Of a DNA stretch of 64,000 bases, positions 1 through 7,699 are shown piece by piece. The notes under the pieces are model-generated. The model was not told the DNA's origin. It saw only the letters and a list, made by a program, of their open reading frames with translations, and searched no databases. How positions within the stretch are numbered: the stretch's first letter is position 1; every line of letters starts with the position of its first letter. The stretch comes from Viridibacillus soli (GTDB taxonomy: Bacteria; Bacillota; Bacilli; Bacillales_A; Planococcaceae), in the NCBI RefSeq assembly GCF_016612995.1, contig NZ_JAEOAH010000023.1, positions 1 to 64,000 of the forward strand, in the 5' to 3' direction. Made by a program: the position numbers and the translations under genes.

Positions 1-1
1 C

Positions 2-82
2 GCCACTCATTTATTAAACAATGGTGCACCTATTGAAGTCATTCAAAGTCTGATGGGGCATGAAAAAGCGAAACCACTGTAA
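2..82 (+). pseudogene. C-terminal fragment of a tyrosine recombinase
   Basis: The frame from base 2 encodes a short tail with THLLNNG and LMGHEKA, which matches the region between the Arg/His boxes and the catalytic Tyr of phage/transposon integrases (RRTFATHLL...IQ.LMGH type). It stops at 80-82, before the catalytic tyrosine, because the following sequence is a fragment of a histidine-kinase gene joined at about 77. The 5' part lies outside the window, so only the truncated end can be judged. Interpreted as the dead end of a former mobile element. Confidence 0.6.
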
Positions 83-187
83 TATGTTGAAGGTATTTTA
101 TTTTTTTTCGTATCATGACTAAAAGACTTATAATAAAAGTTAAAATAACAGCAGATATCCATATTAAATTATATAACGTCACATCAG
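77..187 (-). pseudogene. Duplicated fragment of a histidine-kinase gene
   Basis: About 110 bp here align closely (roughly 90 percent by eye) with 4461-4571, the part of the intact kinase gene that encodes the second membrane segment and start of HAMP. It carries several substitutions and no usable reading frame. It abuts the recombinase remnant on one side and a copy of the promoter repeat on the other, so it marks a recombination junction. Confidence 0.7.
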
Positions 188-250
188 TGATAAGTATTAT
201 TTTTCATTTATGCTTTTCACTTTCTCAATTCCCGTGGAACCGCATATCTT
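187..250. repeat. Partial third copy of promoter/leader repeat
   Basis: The sequence from GTGATAAG through CCCGTGGAACCGCATAT matches the middle of the two longer repeats at 1277-1492 and 5984-6200. It sits just downstream of the DUF418 stop codon, in the same orientation as the other copies. Confidence 0.7.
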
Positions 251-258
251 TTGAGTCA

Positions 259-1263
259 CTATTCATGCAAAGTACTTCCTTTCTGTTTTATCTTAATCTG
301 TCCGTTCCAAGACCAATTTGTCCAAATTCGAAGTATATTTTCTATTGGCCCTCGTTTAAATTTCTTTAAATAAACAATGCTGAAAATACATTGCAAACTG
401 TAAAGAACTATGCCAAATAACATTCCGCCAAAAATGCCTAATTTTCCAGATAACCCTAAACCATATTCATAAAATACGGCCGTACAAATAACGGTTTGCA
501 TTAGATAATTGGTTAATGATAGTTTACCGACACTCTCAAACGCAGGTGCCAGCATTTGTACAGGGCGAGTTTTATATAACAAAGCTGCAAGGCAGACATA
601 GCCAACTGCAAGTAGCTGTGAGCCATTCATCATCAACATGCCAGAAAAAGTACTTTCTATAAAACTAAAACTTTTACAAGCTAGACCTACAGGAATGAGT
701 AACGCTCCAATCAAATACCATTTCTTTTCGTTCTCCATATTTACAAAAGCTTGCGTTTTCGCGAGACCCATTCCAAAAAGGCACAATTGAAGAATCATTG
801 GATTTGGTGTAGGACCTATTGATTGAACTGTTGAAAAAAGAAGAAGAAGACCCGTCCAAATAAATAACGTTTTTGGTTTGCGATTAATAAATGGGATTAA
901 TAAAATAGTCATGACTCCATAGGCAAATAAAATATCACCTCCCCATAATAATCTATGGAGCAAACCTAAGGCAATTAGCCCCGTTGCACGACGTAAGATG
1001 GACCATAGACTCTTCTCTTTTTTCTTACGTATAGATTCTATAAGTTTAATAAGAGAGTAGCCGAATAAAATAGTGAAGATCGGCATAAATGATCCTTCTA
1101 TAAAGATTTTCACAAAATACGAAGCCCCATTATCGAGGGCGGATAGATCTTTTATTTCGGACCAGCCAAAGTCAAACTGGAAAATCACTAAATTCGCCAG
1201 TAAGATGCCAAATAAACTAAACCCACGCATTGCATCGATGAAGGTAACACGATTTGTTGTCAT
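259..1263 (-). CDS. DUF418 family membrane protein (YrkO/YeiB-like)
   Basis: Predicted polytopic membrane protein of about 334 residues. The N-terminus reads TNRVTFIDAMRGFSLFGI, the typical R..ID..RG.SL.GIL signature of DUF418 proteins, followed by many hydrophobic helices and a C-terminal DUF418 region (LTNYLMQT, then a basic tail). The family is associated with transport or envelope functions, but its substrate is unknown. The ATG at 1263 is preferred over an in-frame GTG at 1278 because that GTG overlaps the GGGAG ribosome binding site and the truncated paralogue at 3524 uses the equivalent ATG. It is transcribed from a copy of the promoter block that also precedes the methyltransferase/two-component operon, so it is probably under the same response regulator, as yrkO is under YrkP in B. 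subtilis (recalled, not checked). Confidence 0.85.
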   Translation of the reverse strand: MTTNRVTFIDAMRGFSLFGILLANLVIFQFDFGWSEIKDLSALDNGASYFVKIFIEGSFMPIFTILFGYSLIKLIESIRKKKEKSLWSILRRATGLIALGLLHRLLWGGDILFAYGVMTILLIPFINRKPKTLFIWTGLLLLFSTVQSIGPTPNPMILQLCLFGMGLAKTQAFVNMENEKKWYLIGALLIPVGLACKSFSFIESTFSGMLMMNGSQLLAVGYVCLAALLYKTRPVQMLAPAFESVGKLSLTNYLMQTVICTAVFYEYGLGLSGKLGIFGGMLFGIVLYSLQCIFSIVYLKKFKRGPIENILRIWTNWSWNGQIKIKQKGSTLHE

Positions 1264-1276
1264 TGCGTTTTTTACC

Positions 1277-1492
1277 ACTCCCTAGGTTTGAATTTTTCTA
1301 CGGCTTTAGAATACATTTCAAACCTTAAGAAACAGTAGGAAAAATACTTAAGAATCCTAAAGATTTTTAAAGTACATAGTGATAAGTTTAATTTTTCACT
1401 TATGCTTTTCACTTTCTCAATTCCCGTGGAATCTCATATACTTCTAAAGTTTTTGTAAATATATTAAATTTATACCTTAGTAAACCAAACTG
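1277..1492 (-). promoter_or_regulatory. Promoter/leader repeat, copy 1 (upstream of DUF418)
   Basis: This block is about 85-90 percent identical to 5984-6200 and covers the 5' untranslated region including the GGAGTG ribosome binding site. On the + strand it contains CTTAAGAATCCTAAAGAT at about 1348-1365, a slightly degenerate version of the tandem CTTAAGA motif in copy 2. Its place in front of a coding start in both copies identifies it as a shared regulatory region. Confidence 0.7.
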
Positions 1493-1983
1493 TCCCGTTA
1501 GTGAAAAAGTGTAATACACATAGTGTTGTCTTCTTTTTTTCGAAGTACGCAAAACATATCACAGTTTAGGAAGGTTCCCAAATCGTTTCAAAGTAAAGCG
1601 TTTTAAAGATAATGCTTTACTTTGCATTACAATCCGGAGCAATCGATTAAAGCAGATTAATGACTCTGCTTTATTTTGCTTTTATTCGATTTTCAGTCTT
1701 ACACTCTTATCCCTTTATTCAAATTATACTCTGACCATTTCTTCGCTTCCTTATTTCGCCATCCAAAACATCCGCATTGCTGGCAGTGCCTATCCATGTA
1801 CGTGTTGTTAGGTCTCTAATTATCGTATATTGTATTTTCCCTATATATATAGCAATATAGTACTCTTTATATTCCTATATAGCTTCACTTCTTAACTGGT
1901 TTTATTTACTGTATTTTATATCTGTTTCTAATAAAAATTACGGATTTTGTATGTAAAAGAGAAAAACATTCTATATAGTAAAT
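1493..1983. other. Intergenic stretch with no recognised gene
   Basis: AT-rich sequence with no ORF preceded by a credible ribosome binding site. A loose inverted pair around 1600-1680 (AAAGCG / GCTTTA runs) may be remnant terminator-like structure. Nothing else could be supported. Confidence 0.4.
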
Positions 1984-2019
1984 ATACAAAAAAGACACCC
2001 TCTATCTAAAGAGAGTGTC
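1984..2019 (-). terminator. Terminator after the 89-aa gene
   Basis: Stem GACACCCTCT / AGAGAGTGTC (one mismatch) at 1994-2019. On the minus strand it is followed by a TTTTTT run, so it would end the transcript from 2416. Confidence 0.75.
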
Positions 2020-2146
2020 CTGTATAATGTTTCTAATGCAAAACCATGGACTTATCTGTAGTTTTCATTTGAAACTTATCTGCTCAACACTAATAGAAAA
2101 CCGATTTTGCAAAAATGTTCGTTTTTAGTTGCAATTATTTATTCGA

Positions 2147-2416
2147 TCATTTTTCATTATTAACTATATTTAGGCACCAAGAGAAATTATCCCAAGCAGA
2201 ATACCAGCCGTTGAAAAGTTCGGACGAATCATCCCAACGGACATCGAATTTCTTCTGTCCGTTTACATCCACTAAATACAAAGAAAGGGTCTCATCCGCC
2301 TTAGAGACAGCTAACTTCATACCGATTTGTAGTTCTTCTTCAGTGAATTGAACGTCTGAAACCGGACGTAGCTGTGCCTGTTCAAATACTTGTTTGTTAC
2401 TGATTTTGTAATTCAT
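2147..2416 (-). CDS. Hypothetical 89-residue protein
   Basis: A small acidic soluble protein beginning MNYKISNKQVFEQ, with no signal peptide or membrane segment. It has a mixed pattern compatible with an alpha/beta fold and a C-terminus rich in Trp (WDDSSELFNGWYSAWDNFSW). Expression is well supported: GGAGG lies six bases before the ATG and a terminator follows at 1984-2019. I do not recognise the family. As a solo, tightly packaged gene in a decayed accessory region it could be a small cargo or immunity-type protein, but that is only a guess from context. Confidence 0.7.
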   Translation of the reverse strand: MNYKISNKQVFEQAQLRPVSDVQFTEEELQIGMKLAVSKADETLSLYLVDVNGQKKFDVRWDDSSELFNGWYSAWDNFSWCLNIVNNEK

Positions 2417-2520
2417 AATAAACCTCCAATAAAACTTTCAATTAATTTTAAGTTCCTACTCTATCTGCAAATCATAGGACTATAAAAGTATATCCTATAT
2501 TCATTCAGAAATGAAAATAA

Positions 2521-2560
2521 TAAAAAAAATGAGCTTGGCTCTTTTCAATTGAGCCAAACC
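2521..2560 (-). terminator. Terminator-like hairpin
   Basis: TTGGCTC (2535-2541) pairs with GAGCCAA (2551-2557) over a nine-base loop. The minus strand continues into ATTTTTTTTA. It would stop transcription leaking out of the IS remnant to its right. Confidence 0.65.
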
Positions 2561-2647
2561 TAAAGACGTGTCTGTTTCTTAAAAACATAACAAAAATTAC
2601 TGTCTTTCTAGAACAGTCTATTGGATTAAACTTACTATCAAAAGTCA

Positions 2648-2736
2648 CTAGTGTTGCATAAATAACGTCATAAAATTCTGTTTTTTTATTTGTGATTTAG
2701 AGACAAAAAAGTAACACGCCAATAAAGGTGGTCCAT
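2648..2736. mobile_element. End region of an IS4-family element
   Basis: About 89 bp beginning CTAGTGTTGCATAAATAA are recognisably similar to 61934-62022, although the two loci are 59 kb apart. Here the segment lies directly between the transposase remnant's 3' end and unrelated flanking DNA, so it is read as the terminal and untranslated part of the insertion sequence. The exact terminal repeat and target duplication could not be defined because the other end is missing. Confidence 0.55.
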
Positions 2737-2787
2737 TCATTTGGTTTTTTTTACAATCGCACGTATGCGACAACGACAGTTTGCGTT

Positions 2788-3225
2788 TTATGGAACAGCT
2801 TTTCCTTCAATTTTTCGAAGCCAGGTGTAGGCTGGTTTCCATAAAGAAGCCCTTAAATATCGGCTGATTTGCAGGATTTTTCGTTTACTATTGGTTTCAA
2901 TTTGAGCTAAAATATTCAAACAAAATACAATGAGGGCAATGAACACTTGGTTGTAATTCGCATTCTCACTTTGACCATAGAACTTTTTAATGTTGAGCTG
3001 TTGCTTTATCCATTTGAATAACAACTCAATGGCTCAGCGTGATTTGTACATGTCTGAGATTTCATCGGGTGCTAGATCAAACCGATTTGTTATCAAGTGG
3101 AGTTCATTGCCTTTTGAATCGACGACTTTTTGTAAACGAAAGTAATATTCTGCACGATTTTGCTCGGTGTCAGGTGAAAACGAATTCCAATAGGTTGTAT
3201 AGTTGTTCCCAAGTAAAGTTAAATG
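2788..3225 (-). pseudogene. IS4-family transposase, C-terminal remnant with internal stop
   Basis: Reading leftward from 3225 the frame encodes TLLGNNYTTYWNSF, then RFDLAPDEISDMYKSR, a TGA stop at 3034-3036, and AIELLFKWIKQQL. Together these form the Y-x2-R-x3-E-x6-K signature that holds the catalytic Glu of IS4 transposases. The stop replaces the expected Trp codon (TGG to TGA), and the N-terminal two thirds are missing. The remaining 79 codons after the stop stay open to 2788. The element is certainly inactive. Confidence 0.85.
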
Positions 3226-3314
3226 TTAATTAAAATGCAAATAGTGTTAAGACTACAGCTAAAGTGTATATGCCTCAAAAACCATTATGTATCTGTAAAG
3301 TCTCTTTGGATTCA

Positions 3315-3524
3315 CTATCCATGTAAGGTACTTCCTTTATGTTTTATCTTAATCTGTCCGTTCCAAGACCAATTTGTCCAAATTCGAAGTATATTTTCTA
3401 TTGGCCCTCGTTTAAATTTCTTTAAATAAACAATGCTGAAAATACATTGCAAACTGTAAAGAACTATGCCAAATAAACTAAACCCACGCATTGTATCGAT
3501 GAAAGTAACACGGTTTGTTGTCAT
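3315..3524 (-). pseudogene. Internally deleted DUF418 paralogue
   Basis: The first 20 residues (TNRVTFIDTMRGFSLFGI region) and the last ~49 (VLYSLQCIF to STLHG) match the intact gene at 259-1263, but everything between is gone. The join lies at ATGCCAAATAA (3466-3476), an 11-bp sequence that occurs at both deletion points of the intact gene (410-420 and 1205-1215). This points to deletion by recombination between short direct repeats. AAGGGG lies ten bases before the ATG. The 69-residue product lacks nearly all membrane helices and is presumably non-functional. Confidence 0.85.
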
Positions 3525-3639
3525 TGCGTTTTATCCCCTTAACTAGTTATCTTATACATAGTGTAGTTAGTAAAGCTTATGGTGAAATAATGAATACCTT
3601 AAATTAATCTTATATACATTTGCCGTTTCCCATAAGCCA

Positions 3640-4692
3640 TTATTCTTTAATGATATATTCAATTGTAAAGGTTAACCAACCTTCTCTATAATCAGCCTCA
3701 ATTGTTCCACCATGGAGCTCTATAATTCTTTTAGAGATGGCAAGTCCAATACCAGACCCTCCATCTTCCTTTCTTGCCTTATCCCCTCGATAAAAGCGTT
3801 CAAATAATTTATTAACGTCTTGTACTGGTAAGTTCTCTGCTTGATTGGATATAGACAAAATAGTTTTTATGCCAACTATATGAAGATCTACTTTTATTGT
3901 AGAGGGTTTCATGCTGTATTTTATTACATTCATTAGAAGATTATCATAGACACGCACCATTTTTTCAATATCCATCGACACGTGTATATCTTCTTCAGGT
4001 ATTGATTTTTGAATGTCCAGACCTTCATTTTCTAAAATTGGCATGTATTCTCCTATTATTTGTTCTAATAATCCTCCTAATTCAACTTCAGTAAAGTTTA
4101 ATCTTAGATCAGGACTTGTAAGTTTGGTGTATTCAAATAGTTCATTAATAAGTTCCCTAAAATTTTGTGATTTAGAATAAATAATTTCCAGATAATCATA
4201 TAATTGTTCATCATCTCTATATTCTTTTTTTCTCAATAAATCTACATATCCAATGATGGACGTTAAAGGTGTACGCAAATCGTGAGAAATATTTGTAATA
4301 AGTTCGTTTTTTGCACTCTCTATTTGCCTCTCATGTTTGAACTTATTTTCCAATTCTTTTGACATATTGTTGATATTCGAGGCAAGTTGACTTAACTCAT
4401 CATTACCCTTAATTTCAATAGTATTACCCAGTTTTCCATTTGCAATGGTTTGAACACTTTCTGTAATATGTTGAAGGTATTTTACCTTTTTTCTTATCAT
4501 TACTAAAAGACTTATAATAAAAGTTAAGATAACAGCAGATATCCATGATAAATTAAATAGCGTCACATCATTAGGGTTTTTAATAAAATACTTCATGGCA
4601 TATAGTAAAATGCTACCTACAATTATGACTGAGATGATAAAGCTAATGGCTATTGCTGTAAGGAGTTGAACGCTTAGCTTTTTACTCCTCAT
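3640..4692 (-). CDS. Sensor histidine kinase, two-component (YrkQ/VanS-like)
   Basis: A 350-residue membrane kinase. Two hydrophobic segments (about 9-33 and 48-66) flank a very short external loop, followed by a HAMP linker (about 67-120). The H-box NISHDLRTPLTS has the phosphorylated His at 137, an N-box-like NLLMNVIKYS is near 250, and the ATP-binding G-box is GGSGIGLAI. The short sensor loop suggests that the signal is sensed within or near the membrane. The gene overlaps the response regulator by four bases, so the pair is translationally coupled and certainly cognate. The stimulus is unknown. Neighbouring DUF418 and methyltransferase genes suggest envelope or lipid stress, by analogy with yrkPQ. 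Confidence 0.92.
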   Translation of the reverse strand: MRSKKLSVQLLTAIAISFIISVIIVGSILLYAMKYFIKNPNDVTLFNLSWISAVILTFIISLLVMIRKKVKYLQHITESVQTIANGKLGNTIEIKGNDELSQLASNINNMSKELENKFKHERQIESAKNELITNISHDLRTPLTSIIGYVDLLRKKEYRDDEQLYDYLEIIYSKSQNFRELINELFEYTKLTSPDLRLNFTEVELGGLLEQIIGEYMPILENEGLDIQKSIPEEDIHVSMDIEKMVRVYDNLLMNVIKYSMKPSTIKVDLHIVGIKTILSISNQAENLPVQDVNKLFERFYRGDKARKEDGGSGIGLAISKRIIELHGGTIEADYREGWLTFTIEYIIKE

Positions 4693-5375
4693 ATTTTATA
4701 CCCCACTCCCCAAACGGTTTTGATGTATATAGGATGTTTCGCATCATCTTCAATTTTGAATCTGATTTTTGTAATATGAACCATCACAGCGCTATCAGAT
4801 TTAAAGAAGTTTTCCTTCCAAACAGCTTCATATATTTTCTCAACGCTTAGTACAATGCCCTTATTACGAGCTAGGAGTTCAAGGATATCAAATTCTTTTG
4901 GCGTAAGCCTTACTTCGCTATTCTTAATCCATACTTGGCGAGTATCTATATTTATGGTTAAATCGCCAATTTTAATTACACTCTTATTACTTTCTGTTTC
5001 AATATTATATTTTTTATACCTTCTGAGTTGAGATTTGACCCTGGCTATTAATTCTAACGGGTTAAACGGTTTGCTTAGATAATCATCCGCACCAGAAGCT
5101 AGACCTTGAATTTTATCGATATCCTCGGATTTAGCTGATAGCATGATGATAGGCATATTACGTCCTTCCCTAATTTTCATACATGCCTCGATTCCATCCA
5201 TTTTAGGCATCATAATATCCAAAATAATCAAATCAAAATTATGGACTTCCAATAACTCCAATGCTTCTAGTGCGTCGCTCGCCTTGGTTATTTCAAGTCC
5301 TTCATTTTCTAAATAGATGGAAATTAGATTTCTAATTTCTGAATCATCATCAACAATTAAAACCTTTCCATTCAA
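4689..5375 (-). CDS. OmpR-family response regulator (YrkP-like)
   Basis: A 228-residue regulator. The receiver domain has the acidic pocket at D9-D11, phosphoacceptor D53 (LIILDIMMPKMDG), S80 and K102. A C-terminal winged-helix domain (about 130-228) ends TVWGVGYKI, the usual OmpR/PhoB pattern. It lies downstream of the methyltransferase gene and overlaps the kinase gene, forming one minus-strand operon. Its likely targets are the two copies of the promoter block at 1277-1492 and 5984-6200, which carry tandem CTTAAGA sites one helical turn apart; this is inferred from position and motif spacing only. Confidence 0.92.
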   Translation of the reverse strand: MNGKVLIVDDDSEIRNLISIYLENEGLEITKASDALEALELLEVHNFDLIILDIMMPKMDGIEACMKIREGRNMPIIMLSAKSEDIDKIQGLASGADDYLSKPFNPLELIARVKSQLRRYKKYNIETESNKSVIKIGDLTINIDTRQVWIKNSEVRLTPKEFDILELLARNKGIVLSVEKIYEAVWKENFFKSDSAVMVHITKIRFKIEDDAKHPIYIKTVWGVGYKI

Positions 5376-5416
5376 ACCTATTCACACCCTCTATAAGATT
5401 TCCAAAAGTGTACATA

Positions 5417-5974
5417 TTATTTACTACAATGGAATACATACGCTGGAGGCATATTTCTATACTCACGTGTTATATTAATATGCTTAAAATAGTGACTAAT
5501 AAAGCCTTTCTTAAATAGCGTATATTGGAAAGTAATAAAAGTCCCATTTCTCCTTAACAGCTTTTTGGTTTTAATTAAAATAGCACTTGAGACACTTTTT
5601 GGCAAACTTGCAAAAGGAAGACCCGAAACTACATAATCGAGATATGGGATATTAAAGTCCTTTGTATACTTGTCGATTTCCTCAGCAGAACCATTAATAA
5701 TAACCAGATTCTTTTCGTTCTTATACTCTTCTTTTAATAACGTACAAAATTCTTTATTACTCTCAATCACCATGACAACCGTATGTTGAAGTCTGCTTTT
5801 AATAATCTTATCTGTAAAGACTCCTGTACCTGGGCCCAATTCTACGATATATTTTGCATTACGGAAATCAATACTATCTACCATCTTTGCCGCAAGATAA
5901 TTTGAACTTGGCAAAACTGCCCCAATTTTCCTTGGATTTAATAAATATTGAAAAATAAAACTGAAAGATTTCAT
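5417..5974 (-). CDS. Class I SAM methyltransferase, phospholipid/rRNA type
   Basis: About 185 residues. The start LNPRKIGAVLPSS is typical of PmtA-like phospholipid N-methyltransferases and related KsgA-fold enzymes. The SAM motif VELGPGTGVFT follows, then an acidic loop after beta-2 (VIESNKEF) and GLPFASLP at the catalytic position. There is no membrane helix, so the enzyme would act at the membrane surface or on a soluble substrate. GGAG eleven bases upstream supports the ATG at 5974 over the GTG at 5986. It is first in an operon with the two-component genes, about 40 bp upstream of the regulator. Lipid versus nucleic-acid substrate cannot be decided from sequence alone. Confidence 0.8.
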   Translation of the reverse strand: MKSFSFIFQYLLNPRKIGAVLPSSNYLAAKMVDSIDFRNAKYIVELGPGTGVFTDKIIKSRLQHTVVMVIESNKEFCTLLKEEYKNEKNLVIINGSAEEIDKYTKDFNIPYLDYVVSGLPFASLPKSVSSAILIKTKKLLRRNGTFITFQYTLFKKGFISHYFKHINITREYRNMPPAYVFHCSK

Positions 5975-5983
5975 GTACACTAT

Positions 5984-6200
5984 CACTCCATAGATTTGAA
6001 TTTTTCTACGGCTTAAGAATACATTTCAAACCTAAAGAAACAGTAGGAAAAATACTTAAGAATCCTTAAGATTTTTAAAGTACATAGTGATAAGTTTTAT
6101 TTTTCAATTATGCTTTTCACTTTCTCAACTCCCGCGGAACCGCATATACTTCTAAAGTTTTTATAAATATGTTCAGTTTATACCTTATTAAACTAAACTG
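5984..6200 (-). promoter_or_regulatory. Promoter/leader repeat, copy 2 (upstream of methyltransferase operon)
   Basis: This near copy of 1277-1492 covers the untranslated leader and promoter of the methyltransferase/two-component operon. A plausible minus-strand promoter has TATTCT (6016-6021) as -10 and ACTGTT (6039-6044) as a weak -35. A poor -35 is expected of a regulator-dependent promoter. Confidence 0.65.
6012..6071 (-). promoter_or_regulatory. Candidate response-regulator sites (CTTAAGA repeats)
   Basis: CTTAAGA occurs at 6012-6018, 6055-6061 and 6065-6071, with a related CTAAAGA at 6032-6038. The last pair is spaced exactly 10 bp, which suits side-by-side binding of an OmpR-family dimer just upstream of the weak -35. 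The pair is conserved with one or two changes in copy 1 near 1348-1365. Confidence 0.5.
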
Positions 6201-6252
6201 CGCCTTTAATTGAATACGAAAAAAAGAGCCGTCTGAACAGCTCAACGATCTT

Positions 6253-6456
6253 CTAAAGCACCCGTTCGCTTAAAAAGTATAAATGACGACAAAAAAAAAT
6301 AAATGCAGATGCAAGGATAGACATTATCCCATTTGTTTTCCGTTTTACTTGTAGTTCTAACAGCCCCATAGCCAATATAAACACACCTAAGAACAATAAC
6401 ATATATGGCATAAACTCAAAGTTTTTAGTAATTAGACCATTAGATTCTGGAGTCGG
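6253..6456 (-). pseudogene. DUF3953 membrane protein remnant
   Basis: The frame encodes GLITKNFEFMPYMLLFLGVF, then a Gly-Leu helix and LQVKRKTNG, then a second hydrophobic segment. This is the arrangement of DUF3953 (YczI-type) small membrane proteins. An in-frame TAA (6457-6459) precedes the first conserved residues and no start codon remains. The second helix runs into a long poly-A/T tract (about 6290-6300), where a slipped base has probably altered the C-terminus. Confidence 0.6.
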
Positions 6457-6473
6457 TTACCGAATAACATAAA

Positions 6474-6500
6474 GGAGCGACCTTAGATTATAGTCGCTCC
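6474..6500 (-). terminator. Terminator of the RsgA-type gene
   Basis: GGAGCGAC (6474-6481) pairs with GTCGCTCC (6493-6500). The minus strand continues into TTTATGTTATT, seven bases past the stop codon at 6507. Confidence 0.75.
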
Positions 6501-6506
6501 CTCATG

Positions 6507-7574
6507 TTATCTTCTTCTATTTTTTGCCTTAACAGCTTTCCTAAATCGCTTTATTTGTCGCAAATTATCAAACATATATTTTAGTCTTTCTTTTTCCCGA
6601 CCCTCAGCTTTCAGCTCAGCACGTCTTGCTTCTCTTTCAAGCTTTTGATAACTTTGTAATCTTTTATTTGAAAGCTCTCCATCTGTAATGGCCTGCTGCA
6701 CGGCACAGCCTGGTTCACTCTTATGCTGGCAATTATTAAATTTACATTGCTTCGTTAACTCATCAATATCTGAGAATGATTTTGATAAATCAACACTATG
6801 CACCCCCAACTCTCGCATACCAGGGGTATCAATGACAACACCAAGTCCCGAAATCAGAAAAAGTTCGCGTCTTGTTGTCGTATGCTTTCCTTTCTCATCA
6901 TTCCTAAGATCGCGCGTTTCAATAAGCTCTTGACCAAGTAACGCATTTATTAATGTTGATTTTCCAACACCAGATGATCCAATAAAGGCTACCGTCTGTC
7001 CACTAGGTAAGTAGTTTTTGACCGGCTCATAACCCTCATTATCGACACTTGAAGTCACGATTACATCAACGCCTATAGAAATCCTGGATACTTCCTCTAG
7101 CATTGCTTCAACATTTTCACACAAATCTGCCTTAGTTAACACGATAACTGGTATCGCTCCACTATCCCATGCAATCGATAGATAGCGTTCCATTCGTCTT
7201 ATGTTAAAATCATTATTTAACGACATACATATAAAAATTTTATCAATGTTAGCGGCAATAAGCTGAGTTTCTTGGGTCATTCCGGCTTCCTTGCGTACAA
7301 GTAAACTTTTTCGAGATAGCACATGGTGAATTATACTATTCCCATCAGTTCGTTTAATCATAACAAAGTCTCCTACGGTCGGATAATTTCTGGCTCCTGT
7401 AGCTTTGTAACGAAACTTTCCAGATACCTCCGCTTTCAGCTCACCTTGATCAGTGATTAACTTATAAATCCCTTTTGATAATGAAGACACTCTTCCAACA
7501 TGAAGACCTTCAAAATGTTTTACCTCTTTTAAGAAAAAGTCATTTAAACCTAAATCTTTCATTTCATTATTCAA
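6507..7574 (-). CDS. rsgA: RsgA/YjeQ-type ribosome-associated GTPase (stand-alone paralogue)
   Basis: A circularly permuted GTPase of 355 residues that would act in late 30S subunit assembly. An N-terminal OB-like domain (about 25-95) is followed by TKAD (G4, 147-150), GSSGVGKS (G1, 199-206) and DTPG (G3, 249-252). The zinc-binding residues are C277, C282, H284 and C290. It is about 55 residues longer than B. subtilis YloQ because of a basic, charged C-terminal tail ending KAKNRRR. The TTG start has AGGAGG eight bases upstream. It is not in the prkC-rsgA-rpe context of the housekeeping gene, so a second copy elsewhere is likely; that cannot be checked here. A short upstream ORF at 7629-7685 may control it. 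Confidence 0.85.
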   Translation of the reverse strand: MNNEMKDLGLNDFFLKEVKHFEGLHVGRVSSLSKGIYKLITDQGELKAEVSGKFRYKATGARNYPTVGDFVMIKRTDGNSIIHHVLSRKSLLVRKEAGMTQETQLIAANIDKIFICMSLNNDFNIRRMERYLSIAWDSGAIPVIVLTKADLCENVEAMLEEVSRISIGVDVIVTSSVDNEGYEPVKNYLPSGQTVAFIGSSGVGKSTLINALLGQELIETRDLRNDEKGKHTTTRRELFLISGLGVVIDTPGMRELGVHSVDLSKSFSDIDELTKQCKFNNCQHKSEPGCAVQQAITDGELSNKRLQSYQKLEREARRAELKAEGREKERLKYMFDNLRQIKRFRKAVKAKNRRR

Positions 7575-7628
7575 CGTACCATCCTCCTAAAGTTTAAGTA
7601 CAACTTTTGGAAGGCCTAATGTATGGGG

Positions 7629-7685
7629 TTAATTAACACGTACCTCCCTAAAAATTACAATTCCAGTCACATACGTCTTATTCAT
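7629..7685 (-). CDS. Short upstream ORF (18 aa) before rsgA
   Basis: The peptide MNKTYVTGIVIFREVRVN starts at an ATG with AGGGG ten bases upstream and ends 54 bases before the rsgA TTG. Between the two, AAAGTT and AACTTT can pair directly beside the AGGAGG of rsgA. The arrangement resembles leader peptides of ribosome-stress genes, but the hairpin is short and the coding status is unproven. Confidence 0.35.
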   Translation of the reverse strand: MNKTYVTGIVIFREVRVN

Positions 7686-7699
7686 AAAACATCATCCCC

